This document shows positions 35,820 through 44,747 of a stretch of 64,000 nt of DNA, piece by piece (position 1 is the stretch's first letter; every line of letters begins with the position of its first letter). A program made the position numbers and the translations under genes. This DNA is from CALGFI01 sp963786805. Lineage in GTDB: Bacteria; Actinomycetota; UBA4738; HRBIN12. The DNA is taken from positions 62,001 through 126,000 of the forward strand of contig CAWBAK010000002.1 of assembly GCA_963786805.1 (NCBI GenBank), given 5' to 3'. Below the pieces are notes generated by a model. The model was not told where the DNA came from, did not search any database, and worked only from the letters and a program-made list of their open reading frames with translations.

Positions 35820-36923
35820 TCAGCGAAGGACCGGGTGACCCGGCGACTCGATGAACGCCGGGAGGAGACGACCTCGGATCTCCCCGTTCGGGAGGACGAC
35901 GACCTCGGCCACGGCGGTCGTGGAGCCGGCGACGGAGAAGTTCGGCCAGACGAAGTTCCCGAGCCCATAGAAGATCGGACGTCCCTCGTACGTGTCCATC
36001 GGCTGGAGCCGGTGCGCGTGGTGCCCGAAGATCATGTCCGCGCCGGCATCGATCATCCGGTGCGCCTCGTCGACCTGGTACTCCCTCGGCTGCGTGTCGA
36101 GCTCGACGCCCCAATGGATCACGACGACGACGAGATCCGCGTTCGCCTCGGCCTCGCGGATCGCACGCAAGGCGCGAGGGAAGTCGTGTCCCACCGCGGT
36201 TCCGGGCTTGGTTGCCGTGGCGACCTGATCGAGTGGGTCGAGCACCTCGCCGACGCCGACGATGCCGATCCGCCACCCCTTCACTTCGACGTAGTGCGGG
36301 GCATCTGCCTCCTCGGCGTTCCTCCCGGCGCCGACGGCCACCAGGCCGGCCCGCTCGACGTTGCGGATCGAATCCAGGACCGCGTCCGGTCCCTGGTCGT
36401 ACCCGTGATTGTTCGCCAGGTTCGCCACGTCGACGCCGAACCGTTTCGCGACGGGGAGCGCGGCGGGGTCGCAGCGGAAGCTGAACGTCTTGGGGATCGG
36501 AGCGACGATGTCCGTCGAGGGGCATTCATGGTTGATCACGGTGAGGTCGTCGTCGCGGAAGAGCCCGTCGAGGCCGCTCCACGCCCACCCATAGCCATTG
36601 GTGCGGAACGCCGGGATGTAGTTGGGGTCGAGGCTCACGTCGCCGGTCGCGTGTATGACGATCCTTTCCCGTGGCGCAGGGGTGGGCGCGCGCGGCGTGG
36701 CCGCGACGGCGCCGGGGGAACCGTCGACGGGGGCGTCCGTGCTCGGTGCGTTTGTCGGCGTCGACGAGCCCCCGGCGCTCTTCGCAGCCACGCCATCTCG
36801 ACCGTTCCCGGCTCCGTCGTGTCTCGTCGTTGCCCAGGCGAGCGCTCCGGCCGCCGCGATCGCGAGCACGACCAACAGGGCGGTGAGGGGGAGGCGGGGG
36901 CGGCGGGCGTGGCGGGGGGTCAT
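35820..36923 (-). CDS. CapA-family (poly-gamma-glutamate synthesis-like) protein
   Basis: A 367-aa membrane-anchored protein. It has a signal anchor at about 12-32, a Ser/Pro/Ala-rich linker (about 40-85) and a CapA metallophosphatase-like domain (87-367). The domain includes IHATGDVSLDP, LTVINHECP, ANLANNHGYDQG, VVVIHWGVE and DMIFGHHAHRLQP. CapA proteins take part in capsule or poly-glutamate export, but many are single genes of unknown role. The linker (residues 50-71) is coded by an inverted copy of the palindromic repeat also found in infB and rpsB. The ATG overlaps the ribF stop (ATGA). Confidence 0.88.
   Translation of the reverse strand: MTPRHARRPRLPLTALLVVLAIAAAGALAWATTRHDGAGNGRDGVAAKSAGGSSTPTNAPSTDAPVDGSPGAVAATPRAPTPAPRERIVIHATGDVSLDPNYIPAFRTNGYGWAWSGLDGLFRDDDLTVINHECPSTDIVAPIPKTFSFRCDPAALPVAKRFGVDVANLANNHGYDQGPDAVLDSIRNVERAGLVAVGAGRNAEEADAPHYVEVKGWRIGIVGVGEVLDPLDQVATATKPGTAVGHDFPRALRAIREAEANADLVVVVIHWGVELDTQPREYQVDEAHRMIDAGADMIFGHHAHRLQPMDTYEGRPIFYGLGNFVWPNFSVAGSTTAVAEVVVLPNGEIRGRLLPAFIESPGHPVLR
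36710..36776 (-). repeat. Dispersed palindromic repeat, copy 1 (inside the capA-like gene, inverted)
   Basis: The minus strand of this 67-bp stretch matches the rpsB copy at about 54 of 67 bases and the infB copy at about 52 of 67. Its ends are nearly identical arms: GCCGGGGGCTCGTCGACG at one end, CGTCGACGGTTCCCCCGGC at the other. The arms are mutually complementary apart from three or four bases. It codes for linker residues 50-71, in the orientation opposite to the other two copies relative to the gene. Confidence 0.85.
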
Positions 36924-37865
36924 GGATCCGATCCTTCCACGGGGTCCACCAGTGCCCGGGTATGACGCACGTCCCGATCCATCGCTTCCACGAGCTCGTC
37001 CGCGGAGTCGAACCGGATCTCGGGTCGCAGGTAGGCCCAGAACTCCACCGCCATCTCCCGTCCGACGAGGTCGCCTTCGAAGTCCAGCAGATAGGACTCG
37101 ACGTGGAGTGGCTCGGTGCCGAACGTGGGGTTCGTGCCGACGTCGATCGCCGCGACGTGGGCACGGCCGTCGACCTCGGCGCGGCCGGCGTAGACGCCTT
37201 GTCCGGGCAGAAGCAGCCGCGGCCACGTCTCCAGGTTGGCCGTGGGGTATCCGAGGACACGCCCCCGGCCGGCACCCTCGACGACCGTCCCGTCGAGGAC
37301 GAACCGGCGCCCGAGTGCTCGCTGCGGCCACGCGAGATCACCGTGCGACAGCGCCTCGCGGATCGACGAGGAGGACACCACGCGCTCGTCGAGCTCGACG
37401 AGCTCGACCCGCTCCGCCGAGAACCCGTAGCGGCCTCCCTCGGAGATGAGCATCTCGACGTTGCCGCATTGCGCGATGTCCGAACGTGAAGTTGGCGCCC
37501 ATCACGCAGTGGACGGCATGCAACCCGTCGCGAAGGACGTCAGAGACGAACCGTTCGGCCCGCCACTGCGAGAACTCCTCCGTGAACTCCAGGACGAGGA
37601 GCACGTCGATCCCCGTCTCCTCGATCAGCCGGCTCTTGCGCTCGACGCTCGTGAGGAGCCTCGGCTCCTTGCCCGGCGTGAGGATCTCGCGCGGATGCCG
37701 GTCGAAGGTGACGGCCACGGCCGGAACGCCGCGTTCCCGCGCGGCGGCCACCGTCGCCGCCAGCACGTTGCGGTGCCCGAGATGCACGCCGTCGAAGAAG
37801 CCGACCGTGGCAACCGTGCCCTCGTGCTCGAGCGGGATCGCGTCGAGACCGAACCGCCGTTCCAT
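36920..37865 (-). CDS. ribF: Bifunctional riboflavin kinase/FAD synthetase, frameshifted in this sequence
   Basis: Makes FMN and FAD from riboflavin. The N-terminal adenylyltransferase domain is clear (ATVGFFDGVHLGHRNVL, VTFDRHPREIL). It breaks after GANFTFGHR. The rest (CGNVEMLISEGGRYGF, SSSSIREALSHGD, the kinase motif LGYPTANLE, EFWAYLRPEIRFDS) lies one frame over. Removing one base in the CGCGC near 37472 gives about 314 aa. The 946-bp span is 3n+1. The ATG at 37863-37865 (MERRFGLD) was preferred to an upstream TTG. RibF is essential in most bacteria, so the break is probably a sequence error. Confidence 0.92.
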
Positions 37866-37884
37866 CAAGGCGAAGGGTATCGAC

Positions 37885-38733
37885 TCAGGAAGCAAGGACG
37901 ACTTCGGGGCGCGCCTTCGCGCCGTCGTCCCGGTAGATCCCGATCAGGCGGTCCCCGGGTCCGAAGACCGCGTACGGCCCCACCAGTCCGGCCGGCCCCA
38001 GGATGCTGCCGTTCGAGGCCGCGGTCGCCTCGTCGCCGGAGATGTCCACGCGTGGGAGATGGGCCACGGCGGCTCCCACCGGCCGGGGTACGGTGACGGC
38101 GTCCGGCTCCTCGGCGTCATCGACGCGATACGGCCCGATCGCGGTGCGCCGCAAGCGCGTGAGGTGGGCACCGCAGCCGAGCGCCGTTCCGACGTCGGCG
38201 GCGAGAACGCGGACGTAGGTCCCACCCGAGCAGGTCACGCCGAACTCCACGTCGCGTCCGTCGAATGACCGGACCTCGAACGCATCCACCCGGATGCGAC
38301 GGGGCGGAGCCTCGACCGTCTCGCCCGCCCGGGCGGACTCGTACAGCTTTCGCCCTCCGACCTTGACGGCCGAGTACGCCGGCGGGCGCTGCATCGACTC
38401 GCCGACCAGCGCGGCGACGGCCGCCTCGACCTGCCCGCGCGAAACGTCGACGGCGCTCGAGCGAACGACCGTGCCGTCCGCGTCCAGCGTGTCGGTTTCG
38501 ACACCGAGGCGTGCGGTGCCCTCGTAGACCTTCGGGAGATCGCCGAAGAAACGAAGGAGGCGCGTCGCCCGTCCGGCGCCGACGAGCAGCAGGCCGGTCG
38601 CCATCGGATCGAGGGTTCCCGCGTGCCCGACCTTGCGCGTCCCGAGGGTGCGACGCACGGCGTCGACGACGTCATGCGACGTCATCCCCTTCGGCTTGTC
38701 GAGGAGGAGCAGGCCTTCGGGCCCGCGCGGCAT
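37885..38733 (-). CDS. truB: tRNA pseudouridine(55) synthase TruB
   Basis: Makes pseudouridine 55 in the T loop of tRNAs. The 282-aa protein starts GLLLLDKPKGMTSHDVVD. The catalytic aspartate lies in HAGTLDPMATG, with RPPAYSAVKVGG and SGGTYVRVLAADVG further on. A C-terminal extension (about 215-282) resembles a small PUA-like domain. It lies between nrnA and ribF as in most actinobacteria. Confidence 0.97.
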   Translation of the reverse strand: MPRGPEGLLLLDKPKGMTSHDVVDAVRRTLGTRKVGHAGTLDPMATGLLLVGAGRATRLLRFFGDLPKVYEGTARLGVETDTLDADGTVVRSSAVDVSRGQVEAAVAALVGESMQRPPAYSAVKVGGRKLYESARAGETVEAPPRRIRVDAFEVRSFDGRDVEFGVTCSGGTYVRVLAADVGTALGCGAHLTRLRRTAIGPYRVDDAEEPDAVTVPRPVGAAVAHLPRVDISGDEATAASNGSILGPAGLVGPYAVFGPGDRLIGIYRDDGAKARPEVVLAS

Positions 38734-38743
38734 GTTCCGCAGG

Positions 38744-39727
38744 CTACCCGTCGTCCGAGCTCGCTCCGCTCACGGCCGCCTTCAGGCGCTCCACCGTTTC
38801 GGACAGCCCGTGCTTCGACGTGTACCCGGCGGCGAGCCGGTGGCCGCCTCCCCCGAACCCGGAGGCGACCGACGCGACGTCGTGTCCTCCCTTCGAACGC
38901 ACGCTCACCTTGAATCGGCCGTCGCGCTGCTGCTTGAGGACCGCGGCGACGTCCGCCTCTCGAGCCGTTCGGACGACGTCGATCAGGTCGTCCGTCTCGG
39001 TGGCGGTCACCCCCGCCTCGGCGAGATCGGCCTGCGTGAGGTAGGTCCAGATCAGGTCGGCGTCGGGTTCGAGCGTGACGCGCTCGAGCGCCACACCCAG
39101 GGCCTTCAGATAGGGGATGGAATCGTCCTCGTACAGCGCCTGGACGAGCCGGGTGTGGTCGAACGGGAACGCCCGAAGCTCCGCCGCCAAACGGAGCGTC
39201 TCCGGGGTCACAGCCTGGTACTGGAACCGGCCCGTATCCGTCACGAGCCCCGCGTACAGGCACGTCGCTGTCTCGACGGGGATCTCGCCGCCCATCTCCT
39301 TCAGGAGACGCCAGACGACCTCGCAGGTCGAGCTCGCCGCCGGGTCGATCAGCGGGATCGTGCCGAGGCCCTCGTTGCTGACGTGATGGTCGATCCAGAT
39401 GAGCGTCGTCGCCTTGCCCGCAACGGGCGCCAACATCGCGAGGCGGTCGAGCGACGCGACATCGCACGTCACCATCACGCCGGGCTCCTTCGGGAACTCT
39501 CGCGGCGGAACGAGCGACTCGTGACCCGGCAGTTCCGAAGCCCAGCGCGGGAGCTCGAAGGGCTCGTTGGGGAACGAGCAGATCGTCTGCTTCCCCCTCG
39601 CCCGCAGGAAGTTCGAGAGGCCGAGCATCGAGCCCAGCGCATCGGCGTCGGGATTGACGTGACCCGCGAGGGCAACCATCGAGGCCCCCTCGAGCGCCGC
39701 GGCGGCCCGCCCCAGCATCTCCTTCAT
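38744..39727 (-). CDS. DHH/DHHA1 phosphoesterase, NrnA-like
   Basis: A 327-aa enzyme of the NrnA/RecJ-like family that degrades short oligoribonucleotides (nanoRNA), pAp or cyclic dinucleotide products. Motifs are GHVNPDADALGSML, CDVASLDR, the DHH signature IWIDHHVSN and the DHHA1 glycine motif ASGFGGGGHRLAAGY. Its start overlaps the rbfA stop. The position between rbfA and truB is conserved among Gram-positive bacteria. Which substrate dominates here is not decidable. Confidence 0.94.
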   Translation of the reverse strand: MKEMLGRAAAALEGASMVALAGHVNPDADALGSMLGLSNFLRARGKQTICSFPNEPFELPRWASELPGHESLVPPREFPKEPGVMVTCDVASLDRLAMLAPVAGKATTLIWIDHHVSNEGLGTIPLIDPAASSTCEVVWRLLKEMGGEIPVETATCLYAGLVTDTGRFQYQAVTPETLRLAAELRAFPFDHTRLVQALYEDDSIPYLKALGVALERVTLEPDADLIWTYLTQADLAEAGVTATETDDLIDVVRTAREADVAAVLKQQRDGRFKVSVRSKGGHDVASVASGFGGGGHRLAAGYTSKHGLSETVERLKAAVSGASSDDG

Positions 39728-40200
39728 CGTTCCTCCTCCGCTTCGGCGTTCGATCCCTGCTCCTGGGCTACCGCTTCGGTGCTCGAGCCCTCGCGCTCTT
39801 GGGCTACCGCTTCGCTGCTTGAGCCCTCGCGCTCTTGGGCTACCGCTTCGCTGCTTGAGCCCTCGCGCACACGGCGGAGCAGCTCCTCGATCCGCTCCAC
39901 GCTCTGCAGCGTCTCGTCTTCTTCGAACTCCAGGTCGGGCAGCACCTTCATGCGGACCTGATGCGCGATCAGCTTGCGGAGGTGCCCTCGCGCCGAGCGT
40001 AGGGCGGCGGCCGTGGACCTCCGCTCGCGGTCGTCGCCGAGCGTGCTGTAGAACACGCGGGCACGCCGGAGATCGGGCGTCACCTTCACGCCGATCACCG
40101 TCACGAACCCGACACGCGGATCCTTCAGCCGTGGGATCTCCTCGGCGAGGATCTCCCGGAACTCCTCCGAGACGCGGCTCGGCCGGCCGCCTTCTGGCAT
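39724..40200 (-). CDS. rbfA: Ribosome-binding factor A with a repeat-coded C-terminal tail
   Basis: Cold-shock assembly factor for the 30S subunit. Residues 1-112 are a normal KH-like RbfA (SRVSEEFREILAEEIPRLKD, VKVTPDLRRARVFYS, ERIEELLRRVREG). The last ~46 residues are three near-identical 12-residue units (REGSSSEAVAQE twice, then REGSSTEAVAQE) plus a decayed fourth, coded by a 36-bp tandem repeat. The tail is hydrophilic and likely disordered. The gene is followed by nrnA with an overlap and preceded by ylxP. Confidence 0.96.
   Translation of the reverse strand: MPEGGRPSRVSEEFREILAEEIPRLKDPRVGFVTVIGVKVTPDLRRARVFYSTLGDDRERRSTAAALRSARGHLRKLIAHQVRMKVLPDLEFEEDETLQSVERIEELLRRVREGSSSEAVAQEREGSSSEAVAQEREGSSTEAVAQEQGSNAEAEEER
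39752..39868. repeat. 36-bp tandem repeat in the 3' end of rbfA
   Basis: Two identical 36-bp units (39785-39820 and 39821-39856) are followed by 12 bp of a third at 39857-39868. A diverged 33-bp copy precedes them at 39752-39784. A unit length of 12 codons keeps the rbfA frame open whatever the copy number. Confidence 0.93.
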
Positions 40201-40203
40201 CGC

Positions 40204-40497
40204 TCAGTCCTCCGGGTAGTGCAGCGACACTTCCGCTGCGATCAGATCGACCTCGCCCCAGCGCTCGACGAGCTGCTCGACCTCGTGCAGGACACGCTTC
40301 GCGTGATACCCCTCACCAGCCGCCACCGCGACCGCGAGCGCCGTCCGCTGCCACAGCTCGTGGTGGTCGACCTCGGCGACGGAAACGTTGAACTTCGCGC
40401 GGATCGCGTTCGTGAGCGTCTTCACGACGTGACGCTTCTCCTTCAACGACCCGCATCCGGGGATCCGGAGATCGAACCGCTCGAGCGCGACGAGCAT
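40204..40497 (-). CDS. YlxP-like DUF503 protein
   Basis: A 97-aa protein of the DUF503/YlxP family, found beside infB and rbfA across Gram-positive bacteria. Recognisable features are the opening LVALERFDLRIPGCGSLKEK, then RHVVKTLTNAIRAKFNVSVAEVD in the middle, and the ending IAAEVSLHYPE. YlxP has been linked to ribosome maturation, but its biochemical role is not settled. It lies 9 bp after infB. Confidence 0.92.
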   Translation of the reverse strand: MLVALERFDLRIPGCGSLKEKRHVVKTLTNAIRAKFNVSVAEVDHHELWQRTALAVAVAAGEGYHAKRVLHEVEQLVERWGEVDLIAAEVSLHYPED

Positions 40498-40506
40498 CTC
40501 GGCCGC

Positions 40507-42681
40507 CTACAGCTCGCGGGCGACCTCGCGGACCTCGTACGCCTCGATGACGTCACCTTCCTTCAGGTCGTTGAAGTTCTCGATCCCGATGCCGCACTCG
40601 AAGCCCTCCGAGACCTCGCGAACATCGTCCTTGAAGCGGCGGAGCGACCCGATCCGGCCGTCGTACGCGACGACGCCGTCGCGGACCACTCGGGCTCGAG
40701 AGTTCCGCGCGATCGTGCCGCGGGTGACGTAGCACCCGGCGATCACGCCCATCTTCGGAACCCGGAACAGCGCCCGGACCTCGGCGGCACCGAGGTCCGC
40801 CTCCTGCTGTTCGGGAGCGAGCATCCCCGAGAGCGCCGACCGGATGTCGTCGATCGCGTCGTAGATCACGCGGTAGAGACGGACGTCGACGCCCTCCTTC
40901 TCGGCGAGCTCTCGTGCCTGTACGTCGGGCCGCACGTTGAAGCCGAGCACGATCGCGTTCGAGGAGAGCGCGAGCGAGATGTCGCTCTGCGTGATGGCGC
41001 CTGCGGCGCTATGGATCACGTTCACGCGGACCTCGTCCGATGGAAGCTTCGCGAAGGCGTCCTTGAGGGCGCCGATCGATCCCTGCACATCCGCTTTCAC
41101 GATCAGGTTGAGCTCGGGGACGGCGTCGAAACGAGCCTGCGCCATCAGCTCCTGAAGCGTCGGCGGGCGCGCCGACACCTGCTCGGCGGCGCGGACCTTC
41201 GCCTCGCGCTCCTGCGTGAGGTGGCGCGCCTCGCGATCGTCCTCGACCCCGCGGACCTCGTCCCCCGCGTTCGGGGTCGCCGACCATCCGAGGATCTGCA
41301 CGGGCTTGCTCGGACCGGCCTGCTTCACGGCGAGACCGTTCTCGTCAAGCATCGCGCGGATCTTCGCCCACGTCGTCCCGGAAACGACGGTGTCGCCCAC
41401 TTCCATCGTGCCCCGTTGCACCAGGACGGACGCGACGGGTCCCCGGCCCTTGTCGAGATGCGCCTCGAGCACGGTCCCTCGGTCGCGCCCCTCGGGGTCC
41501 CCCTTCAGCTCCTCGACGTCGGCGACCAGCAAGATGGTCTCGAGAAGTCCCTCGAGGTTCGTCCGGGCCTTCGCGGAGACATCGACGAATTCGTGGGTGC
41601 CGCCCCACTCGGCGGGGACGATCCCCTGCTCCACGAGTTGCTGGCGTACGCGAGCGGGATCGGACTCGGGCTTGTCGATCTTGTTCACCGCGACGATGAT
41701 CGGCACCCCCGCCGCTTTCGCGTGGTCGAGCGCCTCGATCGTCTGCGGCTTGACCCCGTCGTCGGCAGCCACCACGAGGACCGCGATGTCGGTCACCTTC
41801 GCGCCCCGCGCTCGCATCGCCGTGAAGGCCTCGTGGCCGGGAGTGTCGATGAACGTGACCTCGCGGCCGTTCGTGTGCACCTGGTACGCCCCGATGTGCT
41901 GCGTGATCCCGCCGAACTCCTGCGACACGACGTCGGTACGACGGATCGCGTCCAGCAGCAGCGTCTTCCCGTGGTCGACGTGCCCCATGATCGTGACGAC
42001 GGGGGCGCGAGGAACCAGCCGGCTCTCGTCGACCTCCTCCTCGGTTTCTTCCTCCTCCTCGAAGCCGACGATCTCGGCCTCGTAGCCGAGCTCGCCGGCG
42101 AGGAGCGAGATCGCCTCATCCGAGAGGGACTGCGTGGCGGTCGCCATCTCGCCGTGCGAGAACAGGACCTTCACGACATCGGCGGCGCTTCGCCCCGTCT
42201 TGTCGCCGATGTCCTGTGCCGTCGCACCCCGCACCACCTTGAGCACAGGCAGGGCCGGCCCCTCCGGCTCCGCAACAGCCACCGCCGTCTGAGCTGGAGC
42301 CGCCGCTGGAGCCGCGGCCGCAACGGCAGCCGGAGCGGTGGATGCCTGCGCGCCCGGAGCCGCCAGGGGCTCGTCGACGCCCACAGCGCCGGGAAGCACG
42401 GACGATGCCGTCGACGCCTCCCCCGGCGGGCCGGGCGCGGAGGCATCCACCTTCGCAGGAGCAGCCTTCTTCCGAGGACGCGCCTTCGGCGTCGGCTCCT
42501 CGACGGCCTCCTTCATCTTGGCCTCGGGAACCGCCTTGCCACCCGATGCGCGGAGTCGGGGAACGGCCTGGTCGGGCACGGAGGAAGACGCGGTGAGACC
42601 GTCCGCGCCCATCTCCTTCAACGCCTCGAGCAGCTCCTTGCTCGTGACGCCGAGCTCCTTCGCAAGTTCGTGAACCCTCAC
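40507..42681 (-). CDS. infB: Translation initiation factor IF-2
   Basis: GTPase that places initiator tRNA on the 30S subunit. The 724-aa protein has an N-terminal IF2_N domain (1-50, MRVHELAKELGVTSKELLEA), a Pro/Ala-rich linker (about 55-145) and a second IF2_N-like domain (about 150-200). The G domain follows, with GHVDHGKT at 233-240, DTPGHEAF and NKID, then domains II-IV. Residues 79-109 of the linker are coded by a copy of the dispersed palindromic repeat. The start is a GTG overlapping the ylxR stop. Confidence 0.98.
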   Translation of the reverse strand: MRVHELAKELGVTSKELLEALKEMGADGLTASSSVPDQAVPRLRASGGKAVPEAKMKEAVEEPTPKARPRKKAAPAKVDASAPGPPGEASTASSVLPGAVGVDEPLAAPGAQASTAPAAVAAAAPAAAPAQTAVAVAEPEGPALPVLKVVRGATAQDIGDKTGRSAADVVKVLFSHGEMATATQSLSDEAISLLAGELGYEAEIVGFEEEEETEEEVDESRLVPRAPVVTIMGHVDHGKTLLLDAIRRTDVVSQEFGGITQHIGAYQVHTNGREVTFIDTPGHEAFTAMRARGAKVTDIAVLVVAADDGVKPQTIEALDHAKAAGVPIIVAVNKIDKPESDPARVRQQLVEQGIVPAEWGGTHEFVDVSAKARTNLEGLLETILLVADVEELKGDPEGRDRGTVLEAHLDKGRGPVASVLVQRGTMEVGDTVVSGTTWAKIRAMLDENGLAVKQAGPSKPVQILGWSATPNAGDEVRGVEDDREARHLTQEREAKVRAAEQVSARPPTLQELMAQARFDAVPELNLIVKADVQGSIGALKDAFAKLPSDEVRVNVIHSAAGAITQSDISLALSSNAIVLGFNVRPDVQARELAEKEGVDVRLYRVIYDAIDDIRSALSGMLAPEQQEADLGAAEVRALFRVPKMGVIAGCYVTRGTIARNSRARVVRDGVVAYDGRIGSLRRFKDDVREVSEGFECGIGIENFNDLKEGDVIEAYEVREVAREL
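42356..42445 (+). repeat. Dispersed palindromic repeat, copy 2 (inside infB)
   Basis: This 90-bp stretch matches 62118-62207 in rpsB at about 78 of 90 positions (12 differences), read on the same strand and in the same codon phase. The 67-bp core is 42362-42428, with inverted arms around SalI-like GTCGAC sequences. It codes for the ASAPGPPGEASTASSVLPG part of the IF-2 linker. Confidence 0.88.
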
Positions 42682-42956
42682 GTGTGCAACTCCCCTTCGA
42701 TCTCCTGCCTAAGCCTAGCGGCTGGGTCGGGTGGTGCCGCCCCTGCCCGGAGCGCCCGAACGAGCGCGCCGTGCGCCAACGCCGCGTCCACACACGAGCG
42801 GTCGCGATGCAGATACGCCCCGCGGCCCGGCTGCCGCCCGCTCGGATCCACCGTGACCCTCCCGCCGGGATCGACCGCCAGTCGGAGCAGCGATCGCTTC
42901 GGAGCGCGGGCCCGGCAACCAACGCACGTGCGCTCGGGCTCGTGCGTTCCGGGCAC
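42678..42956 (-). CDS. ylxR: YlxR (DUF448) RNA-binding protein
   Basis: A 92-aa YlxR-family protein encoded between nusA and infB. The signature ERTCVGCRARAPKRSLLRL holds the CxxC pair, followed by GRQPGRGAYLHRDRSCVDAA. The family has been described as RNA-binding and nucleoid-associated. The stop overlaps the infB GTG start, and the gene begins 3 bp after nusA. Confidence 0.94.
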   Translation of the reverse strand: MPGTHEPERTCVGCRARAPKRSLLRLAVDPGGRVTVDPSGRQPGRGAYLHRDRSCVDAALAHGALVRALRAGAAPPDPAARLRQEIEGELHT

Positions 42957-42959
42957 GGT

Positions 42960-44225
42960 TCAGGCCTCCGCCGGCTCCTCGGCTGCCTCCTCGACCGCCG
43001 CGGTCCCGTCGGCCGGAGCGGCGTCGTCCGCGCCATCGGCCTCGGCCGCCGGCACCGACACGGACTCGTCGACGGACACAACCTCGGGCGCTTCCTCCGC
43101 CGGTGCCGGTGCTTCCTCGTCCGCTGCCGGCGCATCCACCGCAGCCTCGGCGGCCGGAGCGACCGGCGCGGGCTTGGGCGCGCGCTGCTCGTCGGCGAAC
43201 TGGGTCTCACTCTTGATGTCGATCCTCCAGCCCGTCAGTCGCGCAGCGAGCCGAGCGTTCTGGCCCTCCTTACCGATGGCCAGCGAGAGCTGGTAGTCGG
43301 GCACGATGACGAGGGCCGTCTGGGTCTCGGGATCGACGCGGGCCTCCTTGACCTTCGCGGGCTGCAACGCGTTGGCGACGAGCGCCGCCGCGTCCGCGCT
43401 CCACGGCACGACGTCGATCTTCTCTCCGCGCAGCTCGGTCACGACGTTGCGCACCCGCGAGCCTTTCGGTCCCACGCACGCGCCGACGGGATCGACCGCC
43501 GGCTCGTTCGAGGAGACGGCGATCTTCGAGCGGTGCCCCGGCTCGCGGGCCACCGCCTTGATCTCGACGATGCCCTCCTCGATCTCGGGGACCTCCAGCT
43601 CGAACAGCTTCTTCAGCAGGCCCGGGTGCGTGCGCGAGACGACGATCTGCGGCCCCTTCGTGCCCTTGCGGACCTCGGTGATATAGGCCTTCAAGCGTTC
43701 GCCGTTGCGGTAGGGCTCGGACGGCACCTGCTCCGCTTGCGGCAGGAGTGCTTCCACCTTGCCGAGGTCGAGCAGCGTGTACCGGCGCTCGGACTGCTGG
43801 ACGATGCCGGTGACGATGTCGCCCTCGCGCCCCGCGAACTCCTCGTAGGTCATCTCGCGCTCGGCGTCGCGCAGCTTCTGGAAGATCACCTGCTTGGCCG
43901 TCTGCGCGCCGATGCGCCCCTTGAACTCGTCGGTGACCTCGACCTCCTCCTCGGAGAGGACCTTCTTCTCGGTCGTCACCTCTCCGTCGTCGCCCTCGTG
44001 CTCGATCTCTTCGAGCTGCTGGACCCAGACACGGAGATCTCCGGACTCGGGATCGATCTTCGCGCGGACCCCGAAGGCCTCTTCGTCCAGGTCGGGATGC
44101 TGCTGCTTCCACCACGACTTGTAGGCGGAGGCCATCGCCTCCTCCAAGCCGGCCAGGATCGTCTCGAACGCGATGCCCTTCTCGCGCTCGAGCTCCTTCA
44201 GCGCCGCGATCATCTCTTGGTTCAT
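42960..44225 (-). CDS. nusA: Transcription termination/antitermination protein NusA
   Basis: RNA polymerase pausing and termination factor. The 421-aa protein has an N-terminal RNAP-binding domain (about 1-125), an S1 domain (about 130-200) and two KH domains (about 200-345: CVGPKGSRVRNVVTEL and LAIGKEGQNARLAARL). A ~70-residue acidic Ala/Glu/Pro-rich tail ends the protein. ATG 44223-44225 overlaps the rimP stop (ATGA). An intrinsic terminator in the leader of this operon may allow NusA autoregulation. Confidence 0.97.
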   Translation of the reverse strand: MNQEMIAALKELEREKGIAFETILAGLEEAMASAYKSWWKQQHPDLDEEAFGVRAKIDPESGDLRVWVQQLEEIEHEGDDGEVTTEKKVLSEEEVEVTDEFKGRIGAQTAKQVIFQKLRDAEREMTYEEFAGREGDIVTGIVQQSERRYTLLDLGKVEALLPQAEQVPSEPYRNGERLKAYITEVRKGTKGPQIVVSRTHPGLLKKLFELEVPEIEEGIVEIKAVAREPGHRSKIAVSSNEPAVDPVGACVGPKGSRVRNVVTELRGEKIDVVPWSADAAALVANALQPAKVKEARVDPETQTALVIVPDYQLSLAIGKEGQNARLAARLTGWRIDIKSETQFADEQRAPKPAPVAPAAEAAVDAPAADEEAPAPAEEAPEVVSVDESVSVPAAEADGADDAAPADGTAAVEEAAEEPAEA

Positions 44226-44728
44226 GTGTCGCTCCCCTTCACGCGCCCCTTCGTCACCGCAGGGCCCCACTCGAACACGGTGCGAGCGGACGCGATGTCC
44301 GCGTACGGGACGCGCAGCTCTCCGCCGTCGGACGCGATCACGATCGCTTCCGAATCGGCCGAGACCAGCGCGCCCTCGTGCGTCCTTCGGCCGCCGACCG
44401 GCACGGCCGTCTTCACCTTCACCGTCTGCCCGACGCTCCGTTCGAAGTGCCGGGGCTCGCGGAGCGGCCGTTCAAGACCCGGCGAGCTCACCTCGAGCGA
44501 GTACGCCCGATCGGGCGAGAACGCCTCGAGGTCCAGACGTCTGGAGACGCGCTCCGACGTCGAGGAGATCGTGTCCAGATCGATCCCGCCCTCGCGGTCG
44601 ACGACGACCCGCAAGACCATCCGGCCGGCCTCCTTCTCGAACGAGACGTCCCACAGCTCCAACCCGGCGGCCTCAACGACCGGCCGAACGAGCTGCTCGA
44701 CAGTTCCCCGCTCCGCTGCCGCACCCAC
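44222..44728 (-). CDS. rimP: Ribosome maturation factor RimP
   Basis: 30S assembly factor of 168 aa. Features are AAGLELWDVSFEKEAGRMVL, the conserved VVVDREGGIDLDTISSTSERV, YSLEVSSPGLERPLRE and a C-terminal SH3-like domain. The GTG at 44726-44728 was chosen because a GGAGGGG site precedes it and the leader terminator lies just upstream. Longer in-frame extension runs through that hairpin. It is translationally coupled to nusA. Confidence 0.94.
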   Translation of the reverse strand: MGAAAERGTVEQLVRPVVEAAGLELWDVSFEKEAGRMVLRVVVDREGGIDLDTISSTSERVSRRLDLEAFSPDRAYSLEVSSPGLERPLREPRHFERSVGQTVKVKTAVPVGGRRTHEGALVSADSEAIVIASDGGELRVPYADIASARTVFEWGPAVTKGRVKGSDT

Positions 44729-44747
44729 CGAAGGGTCCCCCCCTCCG

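Noticed and set aside
39785..39868. Tandem repeats considered as a CRISPR array
   Set aside because: Units are directly adjacent with no spacers and translate in frame within rbfA.
43041..43110. Possible fourth copy of the palindromic repeat in the nusA tail (shared GCACCGAC and GTCGACGG)
   Set aside because: Only short pieces match and the arms do not pair. The similarity is no better than expected for Asp/Ser/Pro codons at this GC content.
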